The position numbers and the translations under genes are program-made. 64,000 nt of DNA from Limnobaculum allomyrinae (GTDB lineage: Bacteria > Pseudomonadota > Gammaproteobacteria > Enterobacterales > Enterobacteriaceae): assembly GCF_016649425.1 (NCBI RefSeq), contig NZ_JADRCR010000006.1, forward strand, positions 212,245 to 276,244, written 5' to 3'. Each line of letters opens with the position of its first letter. Position 1 is the first letter of the stretch. A model generated the notes under the pieces. That model had not been told where the DNA came from. It saw nothing but the letters and a program-made list of their open reading frames with translations, and did not search any database. This document shows, piece by piece, positions 18,655-28,561 of the stretch.

Positions 18655-19479
18655 TTAATCAATCGTCCGTAACAGCTCGTTAATCCCCACTTTACCGCGA
18701 GTCTTGGCATCAACCTTTTTCACGATAACCGCACAGTACAGGCTGTATTTACCATCCTTAGACGGCAGGTTACCTGAAACCACAACTGAGCCAGCCGGAA
18801 CGCGACCATAATGGATTTCACCAGTTTCGCGATCGTAAATACGAGTGCTTTGGCCGATATAAACACCCATAGAGATAACTGAACCCTCTTCAACGATTAC
18901 GCCTTCCACTACTTCAGAACGGGCGCCGATAAAACAGTTATCTTCGATAATGGTTGGGTTAGCTTGCAGTGGTTCAAGTACACCACCGATACCCACACCG
19001 CCGGACAGGTGAACATTTTTGCCGATTTGAGCACAGGAGCCTACGGTTGCCCAAGTATCAACCATAGAGCCTTCATCCACATAAGCGCCAATGTTGACAT
19101 AAGATGGCATCAGCACGGTGTTACGAGCGATAAAAGCCCCCTGACGAACGCTGGCTGGTGGAACTACGCGGAAACCTTCACGCTGGAAACGCGCTGCATC
19201 ATAGTCAGCAAATTTCATTGGAACTTTATCGAAATAGCGGGTTTCTGCACCATCCATAACGATATTGTCACTAATACGGAACGAAAGCAGAACCGCTTTT
19301 TTCAGCCACTGATGTGTGACCCACTCACCGTTGATCTTTTCGGCAACGCGTAATTCACCGCTGTCTAATTTAGCAATAGTTTGCTTAACAGCTTCACGAA
19401 GAACGGTATCTGCATTCGCCGGAGTAATTTCAGCACGGCGCTCAAAGGCGGTTTCTATAACGGTTTTTAACTGCTGCAT
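18655..19479 (-). CDS. dapD: Tetrahydrodipicolinate N-succinyltransferase DapD
   Basis: Transfers succinyl from succinyl-CoA to tetrahydrodipicolinate in the lysine/diaminopimelate pathway. 274 residues, the E. coli length. An N-terminal helical domain is followed by a left-handed parallel beta-helix of hexapeptide repeats (from about 110: [42 protein letters not shown]) and a short C-terminal extension. It lies 33 bp downstream of glnD on the same strand. Confidence 0.97.
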   Translation of the reverse strand: MQQLKTVIETAFERRAEITPANADTVLREAVKQTIAKLDSGELRVAEKINGEWVTHQWLKKAVLLSFRISDNIVMDGAETRYFDKVPMKFADYDAARFQREGFRVVPPASVRQGAFIARNTVLMPSYVNIGAYVDEGSMVDTWATVGSCAQIGKNVHLSGGVGIGGVLEPLQANPTIIEDNCFIGARSEVVEGVIVEEGSVISMGVYIGQSTRIYDRETGEIHYGRVPAGSVVVSGNLPSKDGKYSLYCAVIVKKVDAKTRGKVGINELLRTID

Positions 19480-19512
19480 CTCTTTTCCTGATGTCGTGTA
19501 TTTAAAGGAATA

Positions 19513-22188
19513 TTATTGGGGGCCATATTTATCCGTTGGATTCAGGGTTTCTGTCAACCTTTGTTTCAAAAGTTCGCATATTTCAGAAGATAACGCTGTT
19601 CGTTCACTGTTTGTGAGAATGAACAAGTCTTCAACCCGTTCTCCAATAGTGGAGATTCGTGCACTGTGTAGCGATAACCCCAAATCAGCAAAAACTTCAC
19701 CCACTCTGGCCAGTAGCCCCGGCTGGTCAAGGGCAACCAGTTCCATATAGGTTCTCCGTTCGCTATGGCCTCGTAAGAAGGTTACGTGAGTGGCAACATT
19801 AAAGTGGCGAAGTTTAGAAGATAGCATACGCGGGCGCGGGCGTTCATACACCGGCTGTGTTAACGCTTGCTCTAATCCTTCCCGAATAGTTTGATGGCGG
19901 TCTGGGGTCAGAGGCTTACCGTTAGGTTCCAGCACAATAAAGCTGTCCATTGCCATCTCATCGCGGTTAGTAAAAATTTGCGCATCGTGAACACTCAAAT
20001 TTTTTCTGTCCAGTTCACCGACGGTCGCAGCAAACAGATAAGGCCGGTCATGACTATAAATAAAGATTTCTGTTCCACCCCGATTAGGAGTAGGACTAAT
20101 AAGTACCAGTGGCTTATTGGATTTATGATTGACCAGATGGCGGGCATGCCAGGCTAACTGGCCCGGCGTATGGCGTAGAAAATAGTCGGCCCGGCATCGG
20201 CCCCATAAATTGTGCAGTGCGGCTTCGTCAATATTATCCCGTCGTAACAGAGCCAATGCCTGAGCGCGATGATGACGAACTCGCTCTCTTAAGTCCGGTC
20301 GATATTGCATACCACGGCGCAGTTGTTTCTCTGTGGCAAAATAGAGCTCACGTAACAAACTCTGTTTCCAGCTATTCCATAACGGTTCGTTGGTGGCACA
20401 GATATCAGCTACGGTAAGACAAATCAGATAGTGTAATCGGGTTTCCGTTTGTACTTCGGCAGCAAATTGCTGTATGACTTCCGGGTCTTGTATATCACGG
20501 CGCTGAGCGGTTACTGACATCAACAGATGCTGCCTGACCAGCCAACTGACTAAATCAACTTCGTTAGAGTTGAGGTCGTGCAATATAGCAAAATCTTTAG
20601 CGTCTTCTGCACCGAGAGTGGAGTGATCACCTCCACGGCCTTTTGCGATATCGTGAAATAACGCGGCCATGAACAATAATGACTGTTTTGGCAAACGGGG
20701 GAAAAGTTCTACACAGAGCGGGTGAGCCTGACGGGTTTCTTCATCGGCAAAACTTTCCAACTTTAGCAGCACTCGAATAGTATGTTCATCAACGGTATAG
20801 ACGTGGAACAGGTCAAACTGCATTTGGCCGACAATCTTCCCCCACTGTGGCATATAGGCCGCCAGTACGCTGTGGCGATGCATTGGTACAATCGCCCGTT
20901 TGACGGCGCCAGGATGGCGCAAAATGGCCATAAACAACTGACGAGCGGCGGGGAGCTCACACAGCGGCTGTTTCAAATGGCGGCGAGCATAGCGCAGGTG
21001 GCGCAAAGTGGTTGAATAAATACCTTTAATGTCGGGATTGCTGACCAGACGGTAGAATAATCCCAGAATAGTTTCCGGCTGTTCAATAAACAAATTTGGA
21101 TCGCGCAAATCAATTAACTGACCGCGTAGCTGAAAACGCTCATCCAGAATTTGTGGTTTATCGGTATGGTCAACGGCTAAAATTGCCTCATCAAACAGCT
21201 GTAATAGCATATGATTAAGCTCTGCAACCCGACGGGTAACGCGATAGTAATCCTTCATCATACGTTCAATTGGGCGGTTACCTTCGCCTTTATAGCCCAA
21301 GAGGGTAGCAACACTAAGTTGCCGATCGAACAGCAGTCTGTTGTCGTAGCGGGGCAGAATCAGATGCAGAGCAAAACGAATTCGCCATAAGAAAGCCTGA
21401 CACTCTTCCAGCTCGGTGCATTCTGCGGGGGTTAAAAAACCAAAGCTCACCATCTCATCAAGAGAGGTCGCGCCAAAATGGCGGCGGGCTACCCATAACA
21501 AAGTATGAATATCTCTTAAGCCCCCCGGGCTGGCTTTAATATCAGGCTCAAGGTTATAGCTGGTACCGTGGTAACGCTGATGGCGTTCTTCCTGCTCCTG
21601 ACACTTGGCGTGAAAGAAGGTATCTGATGGCCAGATTTCCTGCCCGAAAATATGTTTTTGCAGTGAGAGAAATAACGCTACATCACCACAAATTAATCGT
21701 GATTCAATCAGATTGGTGGCAACGGTCAGATCGGCAATACTCTCTTCCAGACACTGTTCCAGGGTTCGTACACTATGGCCTACCTCCAGCTTTAAATCCC
21801 ACAGTAAGGTGATGATTTCTCCAACCCGCTGGGATTGCTCTTCGTCTAATGGTTGGTTGCTGAGAATTAAAATATCAATATCAGAAAGCGGATGTAGTTC
21901 GCTGCGGCCGTAGCCACCAACAGCAATTAACGCGAGTCCACTGCGATTAGCCAATCCTTTTGCCGTTGGCTTAATAAAACCGTGAAAGAGCCAGAGTCGT
22001 TGTAGCAGGTGGTCGATATAGTCTGAACGGGCTTTAAGTAGCTCATCAACAGCCACGTCTGCTGCAAAAGCTTCCTTCAGCCAGGACTGAAAACGTTCCA
22101 ATTCTTGCTTCAAATTAGGTAATGTCAATTCACTGTTACTTAAACAGGAGGGATCGCAGGGCTTTTTCAGCAAAACGTGCTCAAACAT
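19513..22188 (-). CDS. glnD: Bifunctional [protein-PII] uridylyltransferase/uridylyl-removing enzyme GlnD
   Basis: Nitrogen sensor that uridylylates and deuridylylates PII (GlnB/GlnK) according to glutamine. 891 residues, as in E. coli (890). A nucleotidyltransferase domain has [19 protein letters not shown] near 93-111. The HD domain has [15 protein letters not shown] near 513-527. Two C-terminal ACT domains sense glutamine, one at about 708-790 and one at about 815-890 ([20 protein letters not shown]). Upstream the opposite-strand DUF2135-TPR gene separates it from map, unlike E. coli. Confidence 0.97.
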   Translation of the reverse strand: MFEHVLLKKPCDPSCLSNSELTLPNLKQELERFQSWLKEAFAADVAVDELLKARSDYIDHLLQRLWLFHGFIKPTAKGLANRSGLALIAVGGYGRSELHPLSDIDILILSNQPLDEEQSQRVGEIITLLWDLKLEVGHSVRTLEQCLEESIADLTVATNLIESRLICGDVALFLSLQKHIFGQEIWPSDTFFHAKCQEQEERHQRYHGTSYNLEPDIKASPGGLRDIHTLLWVARRHFGATSLDEMVSFGFLTPAECTELEECQAFLWRIRFALHLILPRYDNRLLFDRQLSVATLLGYKGEGNRPIERMMKDYYRVTRRVAELNHMLLQLFDEAILAVDHTDKPQILDERFQLRGQLIDLRDPNLFIEQPETILGLFYRLVSNPDIKGIYSTTLRHLRYARRHLKQPLCELPAARQLFMAILRHPGAVKRAIVPMHRHSVLAAYMPQWGKIVGQMQFDLFHVYTVDEHTIRVLLKLESFADEETRQAHPLCVELFPRLPKQSLLFMAALFHDIAKGRGGDHSTLGAEDAKDFAILHDLNSNEVDLVSWLVRQHLLMSVTAQRRDIQDPEVIQQFAAEVQTETRLHYLICLTVADICATNEPLWNSWKQSLLRELYFATEKQLRRGMQYRPDLRERVRHHRAQALALLRRDNIDEAALHNLWGRCRADYFLRHTPGQLAWHARHLVNHKSNKPLVLISPTPNRGGTEIFIYSHDRPYLFAATVGELDRKNLSVHDAQIFTNRDEMAMDSFIVLEPNGKPLTPDRHQTIREGLEQALTQPVYERPRPRMLSSKLRHFNVATHVTFLRGHSERRTYMELVALDQPGLLARVGEVFADLGLSLHSARISTIGERVEDLFILTNSERTALSSEICELLKQRLTETLNPTDKYGPQ

Positions 22189-22508
22189 AGTGACAATAAC
22201 CTTCTGATAGCGGAGTTAATCACACAATAATCAATCGTTGCCGTAAAGGACAACACACTACTACTTAAGCTACCTGTAAACCTGAAAATTCGCCAGATGA
22301 AAGCATAGAAAACGCAACGAGAGAGTTATTAATAACATAACTAATCAAACATAGCCCTGCAGAGAACGATACAAGAGAAATTACACATTATTGATTCGCC
22401 CTTGTATGTTCAATGTATTAAAATCGCGACTGAATTTCATGTGTCACACAGCTATGTGAGTATCTTAAGTGACGTAATCTATTTATCTGTTATATAAAAG
22501 GATTTTTT
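22189..22508. other. Divergent intergenic region between glnD and the DUF2135-TPR gene
   Basis: 320 bp without a gene. It must carry outward promoters for both neighbours. I see an AT-rich approach with AAGGAT ahead of the rightward ATG. The pair TCACA/TGTGA around 22443-22459 is in the order opposite to a CRP site. No convincing promoter hexamers, repeats or small RNA are evident. Confidence 0.4.
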
Positions 22509-23699
22509 ATGCTGGGTTTTCGTCCTCTGGTAATTTCTTTATTTGTTGTTCTTTTTTCCCCTGTTGTTTTGGCTGATTCAGTAACGGTTAACGTACTGGA
22601 CGCAACAATTAAAGATAAACGTATTTCCGGTGCAGAAGTTGTACTGCAAAAGAATGGCGAGCAGAGCATAGTGGGTAACACCGATGCTCAGGGAAATGTA
22701 ACTCTGAATAGCCCTTTTTCCGTTGCCGCTGACAGCTTGCTGATTATCAAAAAAAGTGGATTTTCAGATTTAGTGGTTAAGTGTCCGTGCAACGGATTGA
22801 CCTATGCCATGAGCCCGGTAATGAAAAATCTGGATGGGATGCGTATTGTTTTAAGTTGGGGGGAAAAACCTGAAGATTTGGACTCTCACTTAGTCTACTC
22901 AGGTAATCATATATTCTTTGAAAATAAGCAGGGTGATGATGCAGAGTTAGATGTTGATGATACTGATAGCTATGGTCCGGAAACCATTACCATTCAGAAA
23001 AAGCAGTTTGGTCAAAGTTATATTTACGCAGTACACGATTTTACTAACCGTACTGACACAAACAGCAGTGCATTGTCTGCCAGCAAAGCTAAAGTCTTTG
23101 TTTATGTCGGTCAGTCATTAGTGCGTACTTATGATGTACCTGTTAGTCATACTGGTAATCTGTGGACGGTCTTCCGTTTAAACCCTAATGGGGATTTTGA
23201 AGATATCAATACATTGACTTCCTTATCCTCAGGCGGATCTGACCGACCGTCTGTTGAGCCTGCCCTTACTCCACTTTTGAACGATAGTTCTACGGCTAAC
23301 CCCATGAGTGCCCAGCCAATAAATAGTTCAGCGGCCCGTGCACTGAATACCAGCGGTGAAGCTGCTTATCACGCAAATAAACTGGATGATGCCGTGAGTT
23401 TTTATCAGCAAGCCATTGAGCAGGATGGAACCTACAGTCAGGCATACAGCAACTTAGGTCTGGCCTATCAAAAACAAAATCGCGTTGCCGAAGCTATTTG
23501 GGCTAACCGCAAGGCGATAGCGTTAGCGAATGGTAATAATGCTAATACGGTTAGAGCTTCATCCTATTTCAATATTGCCCGTATCTATGAGCAGTCAGGC
23601 GATAACGCAGAAGCTTTACGTCATTTCAAATTAGCTAAACAGCAAAAAGACAATCCGGCTTATGATAAAGCGATAAAACGTATGCAGGATAAACAGTAA
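22509..23699 (+). CDS. Secreted DUF2135 (YfaP-like) and TPR protein
   Basis: 396 residues. A Sec signal peptide ends near LADS (residue 22). A Carboxypeptidase-regulatory-like beta domain (VTVNVLDATIKDKRISGAEV) follows at about 23-95. A DUF2135/YfaP domain at about 108-215 has the typical LSWGEKPEDLDSHL, then acidic DDAELDVDDTDSYGPETITI. After a Ser/Pro-rich linker come two or three TPR repeats at about 280-395 (SGEAAYHANKLDDAVSFYQQAI and following). A periplasmic or surface location is likely. The function is unknown; the acidic loops suggest metal binding. It lies between glnD and map, opposite to both. Confidence 0.8.
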   Translation: MLGFRPLVISLFVVLFSPVVLADSVTVNVLDATIKDKRISGAEVVLQKNGEQSIVGNTDAQGNVTLNSPFSVAADSLLIIKKSGFSDLVVKCPCNGLTYAMSPVMKNLDGMRIVLSWGEKPEDLDSHLVYSGNHIFFENKQGDDAELDVDDTDSYGPETITIQKKQFGQSYIYAVHDFTNRTDTNSSALSASKAKVFVYVGQSLVRTYDVPVSHTGNLWTVFRLNPNGDFEDINTLTSLSSGGSDRPSVEPALTPLLNDSSTANPMSAQPINSSAARALNTSGEAAYHANKLDDAVSFYQQAIEQDGTYSQAYSNLGLAYQKQNRVAEAIWANRKAIALANGNNANTVRASSYFNIARIYEQSGDNAEALRHFKLAKQQKDNPAYDKAIKRMQDKQ

Positions 23700-23715
23700 G
23701 GTTTACATTCGCGTT

Positions 23716-23745
23716 AATCTCAAACACTGCAAGGTGTTTGAGATT
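23716..23745 (+). terminator. Long 3' hairpin after the DUF2135-TPR gene
   Basis: A 12-bp perfect stem, AATCTCAAACAC (23716-23727) with GTGTTTGAGATT (23734-23745), has a 6-nt loop starting 16 bp after the stop codon. There is no T-run, so it is probably a 3'-end stabiliser or a Rho-independent terminator with a poor tail. Confidence 0.45.
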
Positions 23746-23874
23746 GATGACAAACTTAATCAATCAGCAATGGTTAATATTCCGGCCGTAAAAACGATGT
23801 TACTCATATCACCTTGGTGTTTGGCCGGATTATACTCAAAGTTAATTTAAAACATACTCCAGGCCCAATAACAA

Positions 23875-23900
23875 AAATGGCTAACCAAAGTTAGCCATTT
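23875..23900 (-). terminator. Intrinsic terminator after map
   Basis: Read on the minus strand, AAATGGCTAAC pairs with GTTAGCCATTT around a 4-nt loop, followed by a T-rich run. It lies 27 bp downstream of the map stop codon. Confidence 0.75.
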
Positions 23901-23927
23901 AACAAAAAAATATATTAAAACAGATGA

Positions 23928-24722
23928 TTATGCTTCTGGCGTCAAAATGGCCTCAATCGTATCATCTTTCCGTAGGGTCAGAATCTCACAACCGGTGTCA
24001 GTAACGGCAATCATGTGCTCATATTGGGCAGACAGGCTGCGATCTTTGGTTTTTACCGTCCAGCCATCGTTCATGGTACGAATACGGAAATCACCGGCGT
24101 TAACCATCGGCTCAACGGTAAAGGTCATGCCTTTTTGCAATACTACACCACCGTCATCTGCATCATAATGCAGTACCTGAGGTTCTTCATGGAACCCTTC
24201 ACCGATGCCATGACCACAATATTCTCTGACTACAGAGAAACCCTGCTTTTCAACATATTGCTGAATAGCTTTACCCAATGTGCGCAGGCGAATACCAGGC
24301 TTAATCATTTTTAAAGCCAGATATAAACTTTCCTGAGTAACACGACACAGGCGTTCACCCAGAATGGTTGGTTTACCAACAAAATACATTTTTGAGGTAT
24401 CGCCATGGAAGCCATCTTTGATTACGGTAACGTCGATATTAACAATATCGCCATCTTTCAGCTTTTTGTCCTCGCTGGGAATACCGTGACATACCACTTC
24501 GTTTACGGAGATACAGACAGACTTAGGAAATCCATGATAACCAAGGCAGGCAGATACGGCGTGCTGGGTGTTGGTAATATAGTCATGACAAATACGATCC
24601 AGTTCGCCGGTAGTTACGCCAGGCTTAACGTACTGTTCGATCATTTCTAAGACTTCAGCAGCCAGACGACCAGCCACACGCATTTTTGCAATGTCTTCAG
24701 GGGTTTTGATAGAAATAGCCAT
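23928..24722 (-). CDS. map: Type I methionine aminopeptidase
   Basis: Removes the N-terminal methionine of nascent proteins whose second residue is small. 264 residues, the E. coli length. Dinuclear metal ligands are in IVNIDVTVIKDGFHGDTSKM (two Asp near 97 and 108), GHGIGEGFHEEP (His near 171), the EPMV Glu near 204 and the late Glu near 235 in YEHM. An in-frame GTG lies 4 codons upstream, but ATG 24722 gives MAISIKTPEDI as in E. coli. Divergent from pyrB. Confidence 0.97.
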   Translation of the reverse strand: MAISIKTPEDIAKMRVAGRLAAEVLEMIEQYVKPGVTTGELDRICHDYITNTQHAVSACLGYHGFPKSVCISVNEVVCHGIPSEDKKLKDGDIVNIDVTVIKDGFHGDTSKMYFVGKPTILGERLCRVTQESLYLALKMIKPGIRLRTLGKAIQQYVEKQGFSVVREYCGHGIGEGFHEEPQVLHYDADDGGVVLQKGMTFTVEPMVNAGDFRIRTMNDGWTVKTKDRSLSAQYEHMIAVTDTGCEILTLRKDDTIEAILTPEA

Positions 24723-24924
24723 AAAATTGTCCACTAATGATAGGAGTCAGCACATAACGAAGCTCAAGGGACGCAGGGTTAACTGACAACGATAATCAAT
24801 TCACGATCTGAATATGGTATCAGTCCTGCAAAAGAGAACCAAATTTATCGTATTAATAACCCTTCAATAATAAGGGGTAATGTGTGTTGAAAAATAAAAA
24901 ATGAAGATTGCTAACCAATACTTA

Positions 24925-24952
24925 TTGACTAGGGTTCAATATCTGATAAATT
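24925..24952 (+). promoter_or_regulatory. Candidate promoter for pyrBC
   Basis: TTGACT (24925-24930) is followed 16 bp later by TAAATT (24947-24952). The -35 is near consensus, the -10 poor. A transcript from here would have an about 190-nt leader holding a U-rich patch (TGTCTTTTATCTTT, 24970-24983), the near-palindrome at 24992-25014, the small leader ORF and the terminator hairpin. The choice is inferred. Confidence 0.5.
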
Positions 24953-25036
24953 AAGAAGGTTTGGGCGCTGTCTTTTATCTTTAGTGTGAGGTAAGAGGTT
25001 TTTAAAACCACTTAATAGTCAATTGGGCAAAGCAGG

Positions 25037-25078
25037 ATGAGAGTACACATAGCTAAAAAGGTTGATATCAACCCCTAA
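25037..25078 (+). CDS. Putative 13-codon leader peptide of pyrBC
   Basis: ATG at 25037 opens 13 codons (MRVHIAKKVDINP) and stops at TAA 25076-25078, inside the 5' arm of the terminator stem. A ribosome at the stop would cover the hairpin, the geometry expected if translation prevents termination. The ribosome site is weak: AGCAGG directly abuts the ATG. It may be chance; the position of the stop is what makes it notable. Confidence 0.35.
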   Translation: MRVHIAKKVDINP

Positions 25079-25115
25079 TCAGATACTGACAAGTATTAGA
25101 TTAGGGGTTTTTTTT
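25060..25115 (+). promoter_or_regulatory. Attenuator-like terminator in the pyrB leader
   Basis: AACCCCTAATC (25070-25080) pairs perfectly with GATTAGGGGTT (25099-25109), with an inner ATAC/GTAT helix, followed by eight T (25108-25115), 33 bp before the pyrB ATG. This is a strong intrinsic terminator inside the leader. An overlapping palindrome, GGTTGATATCAACC (25060-25073), forms a smaller competing hairpin that would take the first four bases of the 5' arm. Together they suggest transcription attenuation of pyrBC. What signal is sensed cannot be read from sequence. Confidence 0.75.
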
Positions 25116-25148
25116 GATTCAAATTTCAACAGAGGAGCGAAAAATATA

Positions 25149-26072
25149 ATGCGAGGCCAACATATTTTAGGGTTGGAACACATGTCGGTGGCGGATATCG
25201 AACGTGTGTTGAATACCGCGGATGAAATGAAAAAGGTAACTAAGCAAGACATCAAAAAATTATCTACTTTGCGCGGAAAAGCAATCGTTAACGTCTTCTT
25301 TGAAAATAGTACCAGAACACGCTCATCCTTTGAGTTGGCCGGCAAATATCTGGGTGCCGATGTCATTAATATTGCTGCCTCTACCTCCAGCGTTGCTAAA
25401 GGTGAAAGCCTGAGAGATACCCTGTTAACCGTTCAGGCAATGGGTGTTGATGCTATTGTCATGCGTCACAGTGCTGAAGGCGCCGCTCAATATGCAACGC
25501 GTTATGTTAAGGCCGTAGTGATTAACGCCGGTGATGGGGCTCATGAGCATCCAACTCAGGGTTTATTAGACCTGTTAACCATTCGCCAGCATCACGGCGC
25601 TATAGCGGGTAAGAAAGTCGCTATTGTGGGTGACATTCTGCATAGCCGGGTAGCTCGATCAAATATCTGGGGTTTGCTGAAAATGGGCGCGGAAGTTCAT
25701 CTGGGCGGGCCAAAGACCTTAATTCCTAAAGAAATGTTGGATATGGGTGTCGCCATCCATCATCGTGTGGAAGATGCCATTGCGGATGCAGACGTAGTCA
25801 ACGTATTACGTATTCAACTGGAGCGCCAGAAGAAGGGATTATTCCCAACGCCGCGTGAGTATGCCCGTATTTTCGGTATTAATGACGAACGTTTGAAACT
25901 GGCAAAAGAGAATGTATTAGTGATGCATCCAGGCCCAATGAACCGTGGTCTGGAAATATCACCGGATGTGGCTTATGGGCGTTTTTCAGCCATTGAAGAG
26001 CAGGTGAATAACGGTGTGGCAGTCAGAATGGCAGTTCTATCTTTAACTTTAGCTGATGGGGTACAAGCATAA
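25149..26072 (+). CDS. pyrB: Aspartate carbamoyltransferase catalytic subunit, Firmicutes-like type
   Basis: Condenses carbamoyl phosphate with aspartate in UMP synthesis. 307 residues. The carbamoyl-phosphate loop is FFENSTRTRSSFE at about 47-59, with STSSVAKGESLRDT, HEHPTQGLLDL and GDILHSRVARSN. The C-terminal signature MHPGPMNRGLEISPDVAYG differs from enteric PyrB (LHPLPRVDEI) and resembles Clostridia/Negativicutes and Pseudomonas-type enzymes. No pyrI regulatory subunit follows. The frame is open up to TTG 25062 through the terminator, but ATG 25149 with AGAGGAG upstream is the credible start. Overlaps pyrC by one base. Confidence 0.95.
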   Translation: MRGQHILGLEHMSVADIERVLNTADEMKKVTKQDIKKLSTLRGKAIVNVFFENSTRTRSSFELAGKYLGADVINIAASTSSVAKGESLRDTLLTVQAMGVDAIVMRHSAEGAAQYATRYVKAVVINAGDGAHEHPTQGLLDLLTIRQHHGAIAGKKVAIVGDILHSRVARSNIWGLLKMGAEVHLGGPKTLIPKEMLDMGVAIHHRVEDAIADADVVNVLRIQLERQKKGLFPTPREYARIFGINDERLKLAKENVLVMHPGPMNRGLEISPDVAYGRFSAIEEQVNNGVAVRMAVLSLTLADGVQA

Positions 26073-27373
26073 TGGCACAGTGGTTAATTAAAAATGGTCA
26101 CCTGATCGATCCTGCTAATGGTTTAGATGATGTGCTGGATATTCGTATTGCCAACGGAAAAGTGGCAGCGGTTGGAAAATCACTGAGTGCAGAAGCGAAC
26201 GATGAAGTTATTGATGCCAGCGGATTAGTTGTTAGCCCCGGCTTTATTGATATCCATTGCCACCTGCGTGAACCAGGGCAAGAAGCAAAAGAAGATCTGT
26301 TAACCGGTACGGCATCGGCCGCTGCTGGTGGTTTTACCACTATTCTGACCATGGCTAATACTCGTCCGGTTATCGATCAGGCGATTATTGTCGCCGGTAT
26401 GAAACATAAAATTCAGACTGATGCGGTAGTGCGGGTAGAAATTACCGGCGCGGTGACTAAAGGTCTGGAAGGTAAAGAGCTGTCAGAAATTGGGGATATG
26501 GCGCAGGCCGGAGCCAGAGCGTTTTCTGATGACGGTTACTATGTTAATGATGGCCGCCTGATGCGCGCTGCACTGGAATATGCCAGCATGTTTAATCTGC
26601 CGGTGATTTCTCACTCAGAAGATTGTTGTCTGGTCGCCGATGGCGTTATGCATGAGGGGTGTGTCTCTGCCAAACTGGGCCTGAAAGGTCGTCCTGCTGA
26701 AGCTGAGAATATTGCAGTATCCCGTGAAATTATGCTGGCGGAAATGACCGGCGGACATGTGCATATTGCCCATGTGAGTAGTAAAGGAGCGGTAGATTTA
26801 ATTCGTGAAGCTAAGGCTAAAGGCATTAAGGTTACCGCTGAAGTTACGCCACACCATCTGTGCCTGGTAGACAAAACAATCGAGTCTTTTGATTCTGCGT
26901 TCAAAGTTAACCCGCCTCTGCGTACCAATGAACATATTGTTGCATTAATTGAAGGTTTGAAAGACGGCACGCTGGACGCCATTGCCACAGACCACGCGCC
27001 ACACGCTTATGAAGAGAAAGACTGTGAGTTTAATGAAGCACCTTGCGGATTTGCCGGATTTGAAACCGCATTTAGCGTGCTGCATAGCTGTCTGGTACAA
27101 ACCGGGCAATGGAACTTGCAGGCGCTGATTCACAAAATGACAGCGGGCCCGGCTGCAGCATTTGACTGGAAAGATCGTGGCCATCTGAGCGTTGGCGGCC
27201 TGGCGGATCTGGTGCTTATCGACCCGAAAAAAGAGTGGATTGTTGACCCGCACGCCATGCTAACCCGCGGTAAATCCTGCCCCTTCACCGGCATGGAGAT
27301 GGTTGGCCAGGTAGTTCGCACTATGGTGGATGGAAAATGGGTATATCAGGATGGGAAAATCATCCGTAATTAA
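26072..27373 (+). CDS. pyrC: Dihydroorotase, type I (catalytic residues intact)
   Basis: Cyclises carbamoyl-aspartate to dihydroorotate. 433 residues of the long type I class found in Firmicutes, Aquifex and others, not the 348-residue type II enzyme usual in E. coli. Zinc ligands all present: His62 and His64 in DIHCHLREPGQ, Asp154 in FSDDG, His181 in SHSED, His234 in HIAHVSS, and catalytic Asp307 in TDHAPH. So it is not the inactive PyrC' companion of Pseudomonas ATCase. ATG overlaps the pyrB stop (TAATG), indicating an operon. Confidence 0.95.
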   Translation: MAQWLIKNGHLIDPANGLDDVLDIRIANGKVAAVGKSLSAEANDEVIDASGLVVSPGFIDIHCHLREPGQEAKEDLLTGTASAAAGGFTTILTMANTRPVIDQAIIVAGMKHKIQTDAVVRVEITGAVTKGLEGKELSEIGDMAQAGARAFSDDGYYVNDGRLMRAALEYASMFNLPVISHSEDCCLVADGVMHEGCVSAKLGLKGRPAEAENIAVSREIMLAEMTGGHVHIAHVSSKGAVDLIREAKAKGIKVTAEVTPHHLCLVDKTIESFDSAFKVNPPLRTNEHIVALIEGLKDGTLDAIATDHAPHAYEEKDCEFNEAPCGFAGFETAFSVLHSCLVQTGQWNLQALIHKMTAGPAAAFDWKDRGHLSVGGLADLVLIDPKKEWIVDPHAMLTRGKSCPFTGMEMVGQVVRTMVDGKWVYQDGKIIRN

Positions 27374-27395
27374 GCTAGACTTAAGATAAATCGTT

Positions 27396-27438
27396 CCGCA
27401 TCAGGCTAAGTCAAAAGTGTGTGATGCGGTGATTTTTT
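27396..27438 (+). terminator. Intrinsic terminator after pyrC
   Basis: CCGCATCA (27396-27403) pairs with TGATGCGG (27422-27429), with an 18-nt loop, followed by six T (27433-27438). It closes pyrBC as a separate transcription unit before the rpsB promoter. Confidence 0.7.
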
Positions 27439-27499
27439 CGCTTTCCCTATAGTTTTTTCGCTATTACTCATAGTAAGTAGTGGCATTTATTGCCACTTT

Positions 27500-27517
27500 T
27501 ATGGTATAAAGCGCGCC

Positions 27518-27520
<3 letters not shown>
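27500..27520 (+). promoter_or_regulatory. rpsB-tsf promoter with extended -10
   Basis: TGGTATAAA gives an extended -10 (TG at 27502-27503, TATAAA at 27505-27510) followed by the GC-rich discriminator GCGCGCC, typical of stringently controlled ribosomal-protein promoters. No good -35 is seen at 16-18 bp. This would yield an about 187-nt leader. Confidence 0.65.
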
Positions 27521-28430
<910 letters not shown>

Positions 28431-28484
28431 TAAGGCGTGCTCCATTAGAGAGCCCTTATTAACCAGGTATTAGATATGTTGGTT

Positions 28485-28510
28485 AGGGGGCCTTTGCAGG
28501 CTCCCTTTTT
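28485..28510 (+). terminator. Attenuating terminator between rpsB and tsf
   Basis: AGGGGGCCT (28485-28493) pairs with AGGCTCCCT (28498-28506), with one G-T wobble, followed by five T. It lies in the same place as the partial terminator that sets the S2:EF-Ts ratio in enterics. Confidence 0.75.
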
Positions 28511-28561
28511 GCTTATTTATGCAACAGAACATCCGACAAAGAATAACCGAGGATAAAGAGA

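Noticed and set aside
22443..22459. CRP site before the DUF2135-TPR gene
   Set aside because: The half sites are in the order TCACA...TGTGA, the reverse of a CRP site (TGTGA...TCACA).
25062..25148. N-terminal extension of PyrB starting at TTG 25062
   Set aside because: It would be translated through the terminator stem and T-run; the conserved protein and the AGAGGAG ribosome site both point to ATG 25149.
26072..27373. Inactive PyrC' pseudo-dihydroorotase, as in Pseudomonas ATCase complexes
   Set aside because: All metal ligands and the catalytic aspartate (His62, His64, Asp154, His181, His234, Asp307) are present.
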